From positions 1-61,107 of the forward strand of contig LOES01000015.1 of the NCBI GenBank assembly GCA_001515955.1: a DNA stretch of 61,107 bases, given 5' to 3'. A program made the position numbers and the translations under genes. The stretch is from Clostridia bacterium BRH_c25. GTDB taxonomy: Bacteria > Bacillota_A > Clostridia > Lutisporales > Lutisporaceae. Shown in pieces: positions 26,188 to 34,790 of this stretch (positions within the stretch are counted from its first letter, which is position 1; every line of letters starts with the position of its first letter). The notes below the pieces were generated by a model, which worked only from the letters and a program-made list of their open reading frames with translations, was not told where the DNA came from and did not search any database.

Positions 26188-27087
26188 ATGATAAGAACCT
26201 TCGATGAAATAATTAAGGCTGCAAAGGAGCAAGGGCCTAAGATCATTGCAGTTGCTGCGGCTCAGGATATTGAGGTTCTGAGGGCGGTCAACAGGGCAAA
26301 GGACTTGGGTATTGCAGATGCCGTGCTGGTTGGGGACAAGGATGAAATAGTTAAAGCCTCTAAGGATTGCGGAGTAGATATAAATAAATTTGAGGTAATT
26401 GACATCAAGGAAAAAAGCGAAGCATGCAGAAAGGCTGTTGAGCTGGTTTCCACAGGCAAAGCACATATTGTAATGAAAGGTCTTGTTGATACCTCATTGA
26501 TTTTAAAAGCAGTGCTGGATGAGAAAATAGGTCTGAGAACGGGAAATGTCCTTTCCCATGTTGCGGTATTTGATGTACCGGGCTATGACAGGCTTTTCTA
26601 TGTAACAGATGCAGCTATGAATATAGCTCCGGACCTTATGCAGAAGAAACAGATAATAGAGAATGCCGTACAGGTGGCCAATGCCCTGGGGAATGACAAC
26701 CCAAAGGTCGCAATGCTGGCAGCGGTGGAAAAGATTAATCCCAAGATGCAGGCAACTCTTGATGCGGCAGAGCTGGTGAGAATGAATGAAGCCGGGGAGC
26801 TTGCCGGCTGCACACTCGGTGGTCCCTTTGCCCTGGACAATGCAATATCGGTGGAGGCATCCAGGCACAAGGGAATAACCCATCCGGTTGCTGGTTATGC
26901 GGATATATTGATGGTTCCGGTTATTGAGGCGGGAAATATACTCTATAAATCAATGGTGTTCTTTGCAAGGGCGAAGAATGCCGGAATAATAGTAGGAGCA
27001 AAGGTTCCGGTGGTATTGACCTCCCGTGCTGATTCCGACGAAGCCAAGCTGAATTCAATAGCCATCGGGGTATTGATGGTAAAATAG
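26188..27087 (+). CDS. ptb: Phosphate butyryltransferase
   Basis: Ptb exchanges CoA of butyryl-, isobutyryl- or isovaleryl-CoA for phosphate, giving the acyl-phosphate used by butyrate kinase. The 299-residue protein shows VLVGDKDEI, VMKGLVDTS, GNVLSHVAVFDVP and the C-terminal KVPVVLTSRAD motif of the phosphotransacetylase/phosphotransbutyrylase family. Its ATG immediately follows the buk stop, so the two are translationally coupled. In B. subtilis the equivalent gene opens the BkdR-controlled branched-chain keto acid operon. Confidence 0.93.
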   Translation: MIRTFDEIIKAAKEQGPKIIAVAAAQDIEVLRAVNRAKDLGIADAVLVGDKDEIVKASKDCGVDINKFEVIDIKEKSEACRKAVELVSTGKAHIVMKGLVDTSLILKAVLDEKIGLRTGNVLSHVAVFDVPGYDRLFYVTDAAMNIAPDLMQKKQIIENAVQVANALGNDNPKVAMLAAVEKINPKMQATLDAAELVRMNEAGELAGCTLGGPFALDNAISVEASRHKGITHPVAGYADILMVPVIEAGNILYKSMVFFARAKNAGIIVGAKVPVVLTSRADSDEAKLNSIAIGVLMVK

Positions 27088-27217
27088 ATACGAGATACGA
27101 GATACGAGATGCGAGGTTGCGGGGAATGGGTAACACGGCATGACACGGCGAGTTATACAATTTTGTACCGATGCTGTAGTAAGCTTCGAAGGCTTTCTGG
27201 AGCACGAGCCACGAGCA
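27087..27217 (+). repeat. Composite hairpin element R2-e (ptb/buk2 gap)
   Basis: Left arm is three GATACGA and one GATGCGA heptamers starting at the last base of the ptb stop, followed by GGTTGCGGGGAATGGG, a non-repeat spacer, the core GCTTCGAAGGC (27183-27193) and a right arm GAGCACGAGCCACGAGC. Arm pairing is poorer than in R2-a and R2-b. Confidence 0.75.
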
Positions 27218-27264
27218 AAAAAAGTTGATTCATAACAGAAATCATAGAGAGGAGTAATTTGATT

Positions 27265-28341
27265 ATGCAAGAGACATTCAGATTACTGATAATCAATCCG
27301 GGTTCCACTTCAACAAAGATTGCTATTTTCGACAATGAGAAATCTGTGCTGGAGCAGACCCTTAGACATACAAACGAGGAGCTTGCTCCTTATACCACGA
27401 TAATTGACCAGTATGAGTTCAGGAAAAATGTCATACTGGATACATTGAATGCTAACGGCATTAACATCACAAAGCTGAATGCCGTTGTGGGAAGAGGCGG
27501 ACTGCTTAAGCCCATGGAAGGCGGCACTTACAGTGTTAATGCAAAAATGCTTGATGATCTCAGAAATGCACCTATGGGACAGCATGCCTCAAACCTTGGA
27601 GCAATAATAGCCAATGAAATAGCTTCACAGCTTGGGATACCGGCTTTTATAGTTGATCCGGTTGTAGTTGATGAAATGGATGAGATTGCAAGATTTTCCG
27701 GCATGCCGGATGTAAAAAGAATATGCATATGGCATGCATTGAACCAGAAAGCTGTTGCAAGAAGGGCAGCTGCCGACTTGGGCAAAAAGTATGATGAGTT
27801 GAATTTCATAATTGCACATTTAGGCGGGGGTATTTCGGTAGGTGCCCATAAGAAAGGCAGAGTAATTGATGTAAACAATGCGCTAAACGGTGACGGCCCT
27901 TTCTCCCCGGAAAGAACCGGAAGCCTGCCTGTCAGCGCTCTCATGAAGCTCTGCTTCTCGGGAAAGTATACAATAGATGAGATGAAAAAGAAAGTATCGG
28001 GCAAGGGCGGCCTGGTTGCATACCTTGGAACCAATGACGGCAGGGAAGTTGTAAATATGATAGAAGCCGGTGACAAGAATGCTGAGTTGATATACAAGGC
28101 CATGGCATACCAGGTAGCCAAGGAGATAGGAGCTTGTGCAGCAGTGCTTGAGGGCAAGGTAGACGCAGTATGCCTGACGGGAGGCCTCGCATATGACAAG
28201 CTTCTGACAGGCTGGATAAAAGAAATGGTAGAGTTTATAGGGGATGTAAGGATATATCCCGGTGAAGATGAAATGATAGCTCTCGCAGATGGCGGCCTGA
28301 GGGTACTCCGTAAAGAAGAAAATGCGAGGGAATATGTGTAA
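27265..28341 (+). CDS. buk2: Butyrate kinase 2
   Basis: A second acetokinase-family kinase of 358 residues, with the same motifs as the first ([52 protein letters not shown]). The two copies clearly share ancestry but differ at many positions, so this is an old duplication, perhaps with different acyl preferences. AGAGAGGAG at 27246-27254 supports ATG 27265; TTG 27259 is too close. Part of the sigma-54 operon with ptb and vor. Confidence 0.92.
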   Translation: MQETFRLLIINPGSTSTKIAIFDNEKSVLEQTLRHTNEELAPYTTIIDQYEFRKNVILDTLNANGINITKLNAVVGRGGLLKPMEGGTYSVNAKMLDDLRNAPMGQHASNLGAIIANEIASQLGIPAFIVDPVVVDEMDEIARFSGMPDVKRICIWHALNQKAVARRAAADLGKKYDELNFIIAHLGGGISVGAHKKGRVIDVNNALNGDGPFSPERTGSLPVSALMKLCFSGKYTIDEMKKKVSGKGGLVAYLGTNDGREVVNMIEAGDKNAELIYKAMAYQVAKEIGACAAVLEGKVDAVCLTGGLAYDKLLTGWIKEMVEFIGDVRIYPGEDEMIALADGGLRVLRKEENAREYV

Positions 28342-28447
28342 GTCACTAGTCGCTAGATACTAGTCGCGAGAGTTTGAGATAGGCTCCGAAGGTTTTCTTG
28401 GGTAGGGGCAGGTTTCCATGCCTGCCCGTCACGAGCCGCGAGCCAGA
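28342..28447 (+). repeat. Composite hairpin element R2-f
   Basis: Left arm CACTAGTCGCTAGATACTAGTCGCGAG, core variant GGCTCCGAAGG (28382-28392), module TAGGGGCAGGTTTCCATGCC (28403 on) and right arm CACGAGCCGCGAGCC. It combines the CTAG-type left arm of R2-b with the ACGAGCC-type right arm of R2-e. Confidence 0.75.
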
Positions 28448-28460
28448 TAGGGATGATAAT

Positions 28461-29135
28461 ATGTTCAATGAAAAAAGAATCAGAATAATCACAGGACATT
28501 ATGGAAGCGGAAAGACTGAGTTTGCTGTCAACTATGCCGTTGGACTTGCCGGATCAGGTAAAAAGACTGCAATAGTAGACCTGGATATAGTGAATCCGTA
28601 TTTCCGTTCAAGGGAGATAGAACCGCAGTTGACTGAAAAGGGTATACGAGTTATATCCTCTTCAATAAAAGGCTTGTCCGGGGACTTGCCCGCTCTTTCG
28701 CCGGAAATATATACCGCCCTGCAGGATACCTCTTATGAGGTGGTGCTGGATGTAGGCGGAGACAAGGTGGGTGCAAGGGCTTTGGGAAGATATCATGAGT
28801 ATTTTGACAGAGAGCCTTATGATATGCTCTTCGTACTGAATGCCAACAGGCATCAGACCAATACTGTGGATGGAGCAATAAACTATCTCAGATCCATTGA
28901 GGAAGGCTCCAGGCAGAAGGTTACTGCGTTGGTCAATAATACTCACCTTTGCGGCAGTACCACCCTGAAGGAAATACTAAAGGGGCAAAGGCTCTGTGAG
29001 GATGTTTCCAAGGCTTTGGAACTTCCAATAAAATATGTGGTTGTTGAAAAAAAGTTCGTTGGCATTATGCCAAAGGAACTTCAAGGTGAGCTGTTTCCGA
29101 TAGATATTTACATGAAGAAGCCTTGGGAGGACTAA
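28461..29135 (+). CDS. P-loop ATP-binding protein linked to the vor genes
   Basis: This 224-residue SIMIBI/MinD-like P-loop protein has the Walker A motif GHYGSGKTEFAVNYA (about 11-25), a switch-like VDLDIVNPYFRSRE (about 40-53) and VLDVGGDKVGARALG (about 95-109). The frame extends upstream through the repeat, but ATG 28461 preceded by AGGGATG begins the conserved part. Its location between the butyrate kinase and the oxidoreductase subunits suggests a maturation or regulatory role for the oxidoreductase; the true role is unknown. Confidence 0.75.
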   Translation: MFNEKRIRIITGHYGSGKTEFAVNYAVGLAGSGKKTAIVDLDIVNPYFRSREIEPQLTEKGIRVISSSIKGLSGDLPALSPEIYTALQDTSYEVVLDVGGDKVGARALGRYHEYFDREPYDMLFVLNANRHQTNTVDGAINYLRSIEEGSRQKVTALVNNTHLCGSTTLKEILKGQRLCEDVSKALELPIKYVVVEKKFVGIMPKELQGELFPIDIYMKKPWED

Positions 29136-29186
29136 TAATAGCACCAGAGTACTCATTTAAATACAAATTTAGAAGGAGGTTAAGTA

Positions 29187-29393
29187 ATGGGTAAGGTAAT
29201 TTTTGATGAGAACAGATGCAAAGGTTGTGAGCTTTGCACCACAGTATGTCCAAGCAAAATAGTCATTATGGATAAAGACAGGATAAATGTCAAGGGCTAT
29301 CATCCTGCGACGGTCAAGGAAATGGACAAATGTACAGGATGCGCTTCTTGCGCAAGAATATGTCCTGATATTGTAATAAGAGTAGAAAGATAA
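29187..29393 (+). CDS. vorD: 2-oxoacid:ferredoxin oxidoreductase delta (ferredoxin) subunit
   Basis: A 68-residue two-cluster ferredoxin. Eight cysteines are arranged as CKGCELCTTVCP and CTGCASCARICP, which bind two [4Fe-4S] clusters. It passes electrons from the thiamine-diphosphate site to external ferredoxin. AGGAGG precedes the ATG. It is the first of four clustered subunit genes. Confidence 0.93.
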   Translation: MGKVIFDENRCKGCELCTTVCPSKIVIMDKDRINVKGYHPATVKEMDKCTGCASCARICPDIVIRVER

Positions 29394-29415
29394 AAAAGGG
29401 GAGGTAGAAGCTTAA

Positions 29416-30486
29416 ATGGCTAAGGAATTATGGAAGGGCAACGAGGCTATAGCTGAAGCAGCTATTAAAGCAGGCTGTAGGTTTTTCTTCGGTTATCCCA
29501 TAACACCGCAGAATGAAATACCTGAGTATATGGCGATGAGAATGCCGCAGATTGATGGTGGATGCTTCCTTCAGGCAGAATCTGAAGTAGCTGCTATCAA
29601 TATGGTTTACGGAGCGGCAGGTTCCGGTGCGAGAGTAATGACATCCTCATCAAGCCCGGGAATAAGCTTGAAGCAGGAGGGAATAACATATATAGCGGGC
29701 GCTGAGCTGCCCTGCGTAGTAGTTAACATAGTAAGAGGAGGCCCGGGCCTTGGAGGTATACAGCCTGCACAGTCAGACTATTTCCAGGCTTGCAAGGGCG
29801 GCGGACATGGGGATTACAGACTGATCGTGCTTGCGCCGGCTTCCGTACAGGAAGCAGTTGACCTGGTTCAGGAGGCTTTTGACATAGCCGACCAGTATAG
29901 GAACCCGGTAATGATTCTTGGTGACGGTATGATAGGGCAAATGATGGAACCGGTAGAATTCACTGAAATAAAGAAGAGAAGCCTTCCTGATAAAAAATGG
30001 GCTACAGTGGGAACTGAAGGAAAAAGAAAGCCTAACGTTATTAACTCTTTGTTCATAGATCCGGCTGAGTGTGAAAAGCACAACTTCAAGCTGTTTGAAA
30101 AGTACGAAGAAATAGAAAAGAATGAAGTACAGGTAGAGACCTACAACCTGGAAGATGCAGAAATTGTTTTTGTTGCATATGGTACAACTTCAAGAATAGT
30201 CAAGAATGCAATAAACTCACTTGCCAAAGACGGAATAAAAGCTGGAATAATAAGACCTATAACACTCTGGCCATACCCATACAAAGCTATTGAAGAGGCA
30301 GCAGCACAAGCCAGCGTAAAAGCCTTACTCTCTGTTGAGATGAGTATGGGACAAATGGTAGAGGATGTAAGATTGGCTGTAAACGGAAAGAAACCGGTGT
30401 ATTTCTATGGAAGGACAGGCGGTATGGTTCCGACTCCCAAGGCTATTGTTGAAGAAGCCAAGAAGATTTTAGGGGGTGTGAAATAA
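29416..30486 (+). CDS. vorB: 3-methyl-2-oxobutanoate (2-oxoisovalerate):ferredoxin oxidoreductase subunit VorB
   Basis: The 356-residue alpha-type subunit carries the pyrimidine-binding and CoA-side domains. It has the typical KGNEAIAEAAIKAGCRFFFGYPITPQNE start, SSSSPGISLKQEG, and the GPGLGGIQPAQSDYFQ loop. The same fold serves 2-oxoglutarate and 2-oxoisovalerate enzymes. I prefer the branched-chain acid because ptb and two butyrate kinases share the operon and a BkdR-like activator controls it. The stop overlaps the next start by one base. Confidence 0.9.
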   Translation: MAKELWKGNEAIAEAAIKAGCRFFFGYPITPQNEIPEYMAMRMPQIDGGCFLQAESEVAAINMVYGAAGSGARVMTSSSSPGISLKQEGITYIAGAELPCVVVNIVRGGPGLGGIQPAQSDYFQACKGGGHGDYRLIVLAPASVQEAVDLVQEAFDIADQYRNPVMILGDGMIGQMMEPVEFTEIKKRSLPDKKWATVGTEGKRKPNVINSLFIDPAECEKHNFKLFEKYEEIEKNEVQVETYNLEDAEIVFVAYGTTSRIVKNAINSLAKDGIKAGIIRPITLWPYPYKAIEEAAAQASVKALLSVEMSMGQMVEDVRLAVNGKKPVYFYGRTGGMVPTPKAIVEEAKKILGGVK

Positions 30487-31232
30487 TGGCAGTTGTATTT
30501 CAAAAAACAAAGGCATTGACTGATAAGCCTTTCCATTACTGTCCCGGCTGCACTCATGGCATAATACACCGGCTTGTGGCAGAAGTGCTTGAAGAGCTTA
30601 ACCTTGTTGAAAAGACTATCGGAGTTGCTCCTGTGGGATGTGCTGTTTTTGCATATGATTATTTTAACTGCGATATGCAGGAAGCAGCTCACGGAAGGGC
30701 TCCGGCTGCTGCAACAGGCATAAAGAGAGTTAACCCTGAGTCTGCGGTATTTACTTACCAGGGTGACGGCGATCTGGCTTCAATAGGTGCTGCTGAGATT
30801 GTCCATGCAGCAATGAGAGGCGAAAAGATAACCACAATATTTGTAAACAATGCAATATACGGTATGACAGGTGGCCAGATGGCTCCTACAACTCTGGTAG
30901 GCCAGAAGGCAACTACAGCCCCTTACGGAAGAGATGAGAATCATGCCGGAATGCCTTTGAGAGTAAGCGAGATGCTCGCAACCATTCCCAAGGCAGTATT
31001 TGTTGAAAGAGTTTCCGTACATGATGTAAAGCATATAATTCAGGCAAAGAAGGCTATCAAGAAGGCTTTCCAGGCTCAGATGGAGGGCAAAGGCTTTACT
31101 CTTGTCGAAGTGCTGTCGACTTGCCCGACAAACTGGGGAAAAACTCCTGTAGAAGCGCTGAAATGGCTTGAAGAAAGCATGATACCATACTTTCCGCTTG
31201 GAAACTACAGAAATCCTGAGGAGGTGAAATAA
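30486..31232 (+). CDS. vorA: 2-oxoisovalerate:ferredoxin oxidoreductase thiamine-diphosphate subunit
   Basis: This 248-residue beta subunit binds thiamine diphosphate through GDGDLASIGAAE...NNAIYGMTGGQ (about 97-130), the classic GDG-N motif, and has the N-terminal FHYCPGCTHGI. Together with the alpha subunit it decarboxylates the 2-oxoacid and forms the acyl-CoA. It overlaps both neighbouring genes by one base (TAATG), showing strict coupling. Confidence 0.92.
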   Translation: MAVVFQKTKALTDKPFHYCPGCTHGIIHRLVAEVLEELNLVEKTIGVAPVGCAVFAYDYFNCDMQEAAHGRAPAAATGIKRVNPESAVFTYQGDGDLASIGAAEIVHAAMRGEKITTIFVNNAIYGMTGGQMAPTTLVGQKATTAPYGRDENHAGMPLRVSEMLATIPKAVFVERVSVHDVKHIIQAKKAIKKAFQAQMEGKGFTLVEVLSTCPTNWGKTPVEALKWLEESMIPYFPLGNYRNPEEVK

Positions 31233-31768
31233 TGACACATGAAATTATAATGGCAGGCTTTGGCGGACAAGGGGTTATGGCTATGGGCAAGATACTTGTT
31301 GAAGCAGCCCTGAAAGAAGGTAAGAATGTGTCATGGCTGCCTTCCTACGGCCCGGAAATGCGTGGGGGTACGGCAAACTGCAACGTAATAATATCCGAAG
31401 AGCCTGTTGGAGCACCAATAGTTACTGAGGCCACAGCAGCAATAGTTATGAACAGACCTTCATTGGATAAGTTCGAAAATGATGTAATTCCAGGCGGAAT
31501 ACTTTTGATAAACAGCTCTTTGATAGACCAAAAAACCTCAAGAGATGATATAAATGTTTACTATGTACCTGCAAATGATATAGCAAATGAGCTGGGAGCA
31601 GGGAAAATTGCCAACATGGTTATGCTTGGAGCATATCTTGCATTAACAGGTGCTACAAAAGAAGATACAATAATGGATATAATAACTGAAATATTCAGCG
31701 GCAAGAAGGCTAGCGTAATTCCACTCAATAAGGAAGCACTCATAAGAGGAGCCGCTTGTGTAAAATAA
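31232..31768 (+). CDS. vorC: 2-oxoisovalerate:ferredoxin oxidoreductase gamma subunit
   Basis: The 178-residue gamma subunit has the family start IIMAGFGGQGVMAMGK and the PSYGPEMRGGTANCNVIIS segment. It completes the four-subunit enzyme. It is the last gene of the sigma-54 operon and is followed within 15 bp by a strong terminator. Confidence 0.92.
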   Translation: MTHEIIMAGFGGQGVMAMGKILVEAALKEGKNVSWLPSYGPEMRGGTANCNVIISEEPVGAPIVTEATAAIVMNRPSLDKFENDVIPGGILLINSSLIDQKTSRDDINVYYVPANDIANELGAGKIANMVMLGAYLALTGATKEDTIMDIITEIFSGKKASVIPLNKEALIRGAACVK

Positions 31769-31774
31769 TTTGAA

Positions 31775-31838
31775 AAAAACCCATCCCGGAATTAAACCAA
31801 ACCTCCATCTTCCATCCTCCTTCCGGGATGGTTTTTTT
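31775..31838 (+). terminator. Terminator of the buk-ptb-vor operon
   Basis: CCATCCCGGAA (31781-31791) pairs exactly with TTCCGGGATGG (31821-31831), preceded by seven A and followed by seven T, with a 29-base loop. Confidence 0.85.
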
Positions 31839-31917
31839 CTGTCCCCTTGTCCCGGTAATATTCCCTAATGTATAAGCATATATTGTAGCAAAGGTTTGTA
31901 CAGGGGGTAGGGCGGAG

Positions 31918-32256
31918 ATGAAGGGATTTCCTTTAACAGCAGCTTTTCTCAAGGTGATTGAGGATACGGCGCTACACAATGGAGCAAAAAGAATAAGCAA
32001 GGTTTGGCTGACAGCGGGTAAAGGGATGCTTTTCAGAAGGGATACCTCAGCTTATCTGGAGTATCTTCTAAAGGGCACCGCTGCCCGGAACGCAGAAATA
32101 TATATTAAATATGGGCCCTCAGCCGGAAGGTGCCGGTGCTGCGGGCTTGTTTATGCAAATGAAAGGGACACGGCTTGCCCAGACTGTGGGGGAGCCGGTG
32201 ACAGCATATCCCTGGAGAAACGGTTTATAATAGAAATGATCCAAATAGAAAGGTAG
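31918..32256 (+). CDS. HypA-like protein lacking the nickel-binding N terminus
   Basis: The 112-residue protein aligns over its length with the hydrogenase/urease nickel chaperone HypA: an N-terminal alpha/beta part, then the zinc finger CRCC...CPDC (about residues 72-90), and the final LEKRFIIEMIQIE strand. HypA normally starts Met-His-Glu, and its His2 binds nickel. This one starts MKGFPLTA and has no histidine there, so nickel delivery looks lost while the structural zinc site is kept. No hydrogenase genes are in the window. GGGCGGAG precedes the ATG. Confidence 0.7.
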   Translation: MKGFPLTAAFLKVIEDTALHNGAKRISKVWLTAGKGMLFRRDTSAYLEYLLKGTAARNAEIYIKYGPSAGRCRCCGLVYANERDTACPDCGGAGDSISLEKRFIIEMIQIER

Positions 32257-32440
32257 CATATGTTTTTCATGAAATATTTATATAGGTCGCACTAAAGAAG
32301 GTTCAAGGAAGAATTATGCAACCTATGAAATCAAGGAATATGATTTTGCAATATTTAAACTTCAATGTAAAATGTTTATTGCAAAACATATAGCTATTGA
32401 CTATTTTTACATAATTGAATAAAATAGACTATAACGAGTA

Positions 32441-32535
32441 GGGGCATATATTCCACAATAATTTGTAATGCCCCGTAAGCGAGTTTCATCAAAGGCTTCC
32501 TTGACTGTAATAATGGTTCAATAGAAGCCTTTGAT
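32441..32535 (+). repeat. Two stacked hairpins before the argS leader
   Basis: GGGGCAT (32441-32447) pairs with ATGCCCC (32468-32474), a variant of the TAGGGGC module seen in R2 elements. Then ATCAAAGGCTTC (32488-32499) pairs exactly with GAAGCCTTTGAT (32524-32535). This lies in the 737-bp gene-free gap between the HypA-like gene and argS. The part from 32257 to 32440 shows nothing I can name. Confidence 0.6.
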
Positions 32536-32562
32536 ATAAATATTAATATTAATTTCTATGAT

Positions 32563-32806
32563 CCGGAAAAGTAGCGGAGGACTATTATTTCAAGAGAGCC
32601 GGGGTAAGGTGGAAGCCTGGCACTGGTAGTACCGTGAAAAGAGCCGGGGAGATTCCGGTCAAAAAAGCTCCCGCTTCCAGTAAACCGGACGTATACCTGC
32701 GATAAAGGCTTGAGAGGGCTGTTGGCCAGAGTGCACTGCACCGGACAATTTGCCAATTAGAGTGGTAGCGCGGTAACCCCGTCTCTTTGCTGAGATGGGT
32801 TTTTTA
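32563..32806 (+). ncRNA. T-box leader of argS
   Basis: The leader has a Stem I closed by CCGGAA (32563-32568) and TTCCGG (32653-32658), with the conserved AGAGAGCC and GGTGGAAGCC blocks in between. The antiterminator bulge AGTGGTAGCGCGG lies at 32761-32773 and an intrinsic terminator CCCGTCTC (32778-32785) / GAGATGGG (32792-32799) plus six T follows. The T-box is unusual: the standard form is AGGGTGGNACCGCG, whereas here AGAG replaces AGGG, matched by CTCT downstream, and one C is G. TGGT would pair with an ACCA tRNA end. A possible Arg specifier CGT is at 32633-32635, not certain. It should raise argS expression when tRNA-Arg is uncharged. Confidence 0.85.
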
Positions 32807-32816
32807 TTTGGCTGAC

Positions 32817-32910
32817 GCCCGGTTGCGAGGTTACGAGGAGTAGGGGCGAACAGTGTTCGCCTGTAAGGACTTCAAAGGCAAACTCAAAGCACGAGCCACT
32901 AAGCAAAAAA
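32817..32910 (+). repeat. Composite hairpin element R2-g (argS leader)
   Basis: Contains GGTTGCGAGGTTACGAGG, module TAGGGGCGAACAGTGTTCGCC (32841 on), core variant GGACTTCAAAGGC and right arm GCACGAGCCACTAAGC. It sits between the T-box terminator and the argS ribosome site. Confidence 0.75.
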
Positions 32911-32993
32911 ACGAATAGGCTGTAACTAAATCAAGCCACTTAAGTATTTAATAAGTAATTTTATATATAATAACAATAATCGGAGGGATTTGT

Positions 32994-34685
32994 ATGGATT
33001 TTAAAGTGGAAATTGCAAAAAAGATAAGCGGTTTAGTGGATATGGAGTTTGATAAAGTCATGGAGCTTATTGAGATTCCGCCGCAGACCAACATGGGAGA
33101 TTATGCTTTTCCTTGTTTCCAGTTGGCCAAGGTAATGAGAAAATCACCGAATATGATTGCTGCCGAGTTTTCCGGAAAGGTGCAGGCCGACAGTATAGTT
33201 GAAAAGGCTGAAGCAGCCGGTGGCTACCTGAATTTCTTCGTCAACAGGAAAGAGTATATAAAGCATTTGGTAGAAGAGGTTCTACAGAAGGATGAAAAGT
33301 TCGGAAGCTCAAATGCAGGAGAAGGGAAAAATGTAATAGTGGAATTCTCTTCGGTAAATGTGGCAAAGCCCTTTCATGTAGGCCACCTGTTCAATACAAT
33401 GTTGGGCAGCGCCCTTGAAAAGGTTTATAGGCACTCAGGCTACAATACAATAAGAATCAATCATCTGGGGGATTGGGGAACCCAGTTTGGCAAGCAGATA
33501 TCTGCTTATAAGAGATGGGTTGATGAGGAAGCCCTTCTAAAGGAGCCTATAAGTGAACTTTTCAGGATATACGTCAAGTTCCATGAAGAAGCTGAAAAAG
33601 ACCCTGCCCTTGAAGATGAGGCAAGAGCATACTTCAAAAAGCTGGAGGAGGGGGATACCGAAGTAACCCGGCTGTGGCAGAAGTTTAAGGACTTAAGCCT
33701 TATGGAGTTCAACGAGTTATACAAGACACTGAATGTCGAGTTTGATTCTTATGCAGGAGAAAGCTTTTATAGTGACAAGATGGATGAGGTTGTCCGGATG
33801 CTTAATGACAAGAAGCTGCTGAAGGACAGCAACGGAGCGAAAATTGTGGATTTGGAGCAGTTCGGCCTGCCTCCGATACTTATATTGAAGTCTGATGGGG
33901 CTACGATATATGCCACAAGGGATCTGGCTGCTGCAATATATAGAAAGAGAACATATGACTTCTACAAGAACATATATGTGGTAGGAGGCACTCAATCGCT
34001 GCATTTCAACCAGATTTTCAATACCTTGGGACTGATGGGCTTTGAATGGTACAAGGACTGCGTTCACATAGGCCATGGGCTTGTAAAGTTTGCTGATAAG
34101 AAGCTCTCGACTCGAAAAGGGGATGTAGTCTTTGCAAAGGATGTAATAAGCGAGGCTGTCCACAAGACCTTGGAGGTAATAGAGAATAAAAATCCAAACC
34201 TGGAGAACAAGCAGGAGGTTGCAAGGAAGGTCGGAATGGGAGCACTTATTTATACCTTCCTAAAGAACAACAGAGAGAAGGATGTTGTGTTTACCTGGGA
34301 GGATGCATTGAACTTTGACGGAGATTCCGGACCATATGTTCAGTACACTTATGTCCGTGGGAAGAGCATATTGAGAAAGGCGGGAGCTATACCCGATACA
34401 GCTGATTTAAGCTATCTTTCCACCGAGGATGAGTTCCAGCTGGTGAAGCTGCTGGGGGCTTTCAAGGATTCAATCAGGGAAGCAGTAGAGAGATATGAGC
34501 CCTTTGTAGTTATACGGCATGTAACGGAGATTGCCAAGGCTTATAACAAGTTCTACAACTCACATCCGATCTTAAATGCTGATGACAATGTAAAAAATGC
34601 AAGACTGCAGCTAACAAAGGCAGTAAGTACAGTTATAAAGACAGGCTTAGACCTGGTAGGTATAGAGACTCCTGAGAACATGTAA
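32994..34685 (+). CDS. argS: Arginyl-tRNA synthetase
   Basis: A class I synthetase of 563 residues that charges tRNA-Arg. It has the HIGH-type motif in [10 protein letters not shown] (about 123-132), the conserved [11 protein letters not shown], and STRKGDVV as the weak KMSKS equivalent usual in ArgRS. The C-terminal DALR-type anticodon domain ends with [19 protein letters not shown] precedes the ATG. Regulated by the upstream T-box. Confidence 0.96.
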   Translation: MDFKVEIAKKISGLVDMEFDKVMELIEIPPQTNMGDYAFPCFQLAKVMRKSPNMIAAEFSGKVQADSIVEKAEAAGGYLNFFVNRKEYIKHLVEEVLQKDEKFGSSNAGEGKNVIVEFSSVNVAKPFHVGHLFNTMLGSALEKVYRHSGYNTIRINHLGDWGTQFGKQISAYKRWVDEEALLKEPISELFRIYVKFHEEAEKDPALEDEARAYFKKLEEGDTEVTRLWQKFKDLSLMEFNELYKTLNVEFDSYAGESFYSDKMDEVVRMLNDKKLLKDSNGAKIVDLEQFGLPPILILKSDGATIYATRDLAAAIYRKRTYDFYKNIYVVGGTQSLHFNQIFNTLGLMGFEWYKDCVHIGHGLVKFADKKLSTRKGDVVFAKDVISEAVHKTLEVIENKNPNLENKQEVARKVGMGALIYTFLKNNREKDVVFTWEDALNFDGDSGPYVQYTYVRGKSILRKAGAIPDTADLSYLSTEDEFQLVKLLGAFKDSIREAVERYEPFVVIRHVTEIAKAYNKFYNSHPILNADDNVKNARLQLTKAVSTVIKTGLDLVGIETPENM

Positions 34686-34693
34686 AATAAAAG

Positions 34694-34720
34694 AAAGCTG
34701 CTGATTAAGCAGCTTTTTTA
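34694..34720 (+). terminator. Terminator of argS
   Basis: AAAGCTGCT (34694-34702) pairs with AGCAGCTTT (34708-34716), followed by T residues. Confidence 0.8.
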
Positions 34721-34790
34721 AATCATCAAAAAAGTCGAGCGCAGTTCAAATCCATGGTATATAATGAGAATATCCTCCGGAGGTGAAGTT

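Noticed and set aside
25684..26466. 260-codon minus-strand frame over buk/ptb
   Set aside because: Antisense to two certain enzymes, cysteine and histidine rich in an unstructured way, no start signals.
27528..28346. 272-codon minus-strand frame over buk2
   Set aside because: Antisense shadow of a clear butyrate kinase; Ser/Ala-rich low-complexity translation without motifs.
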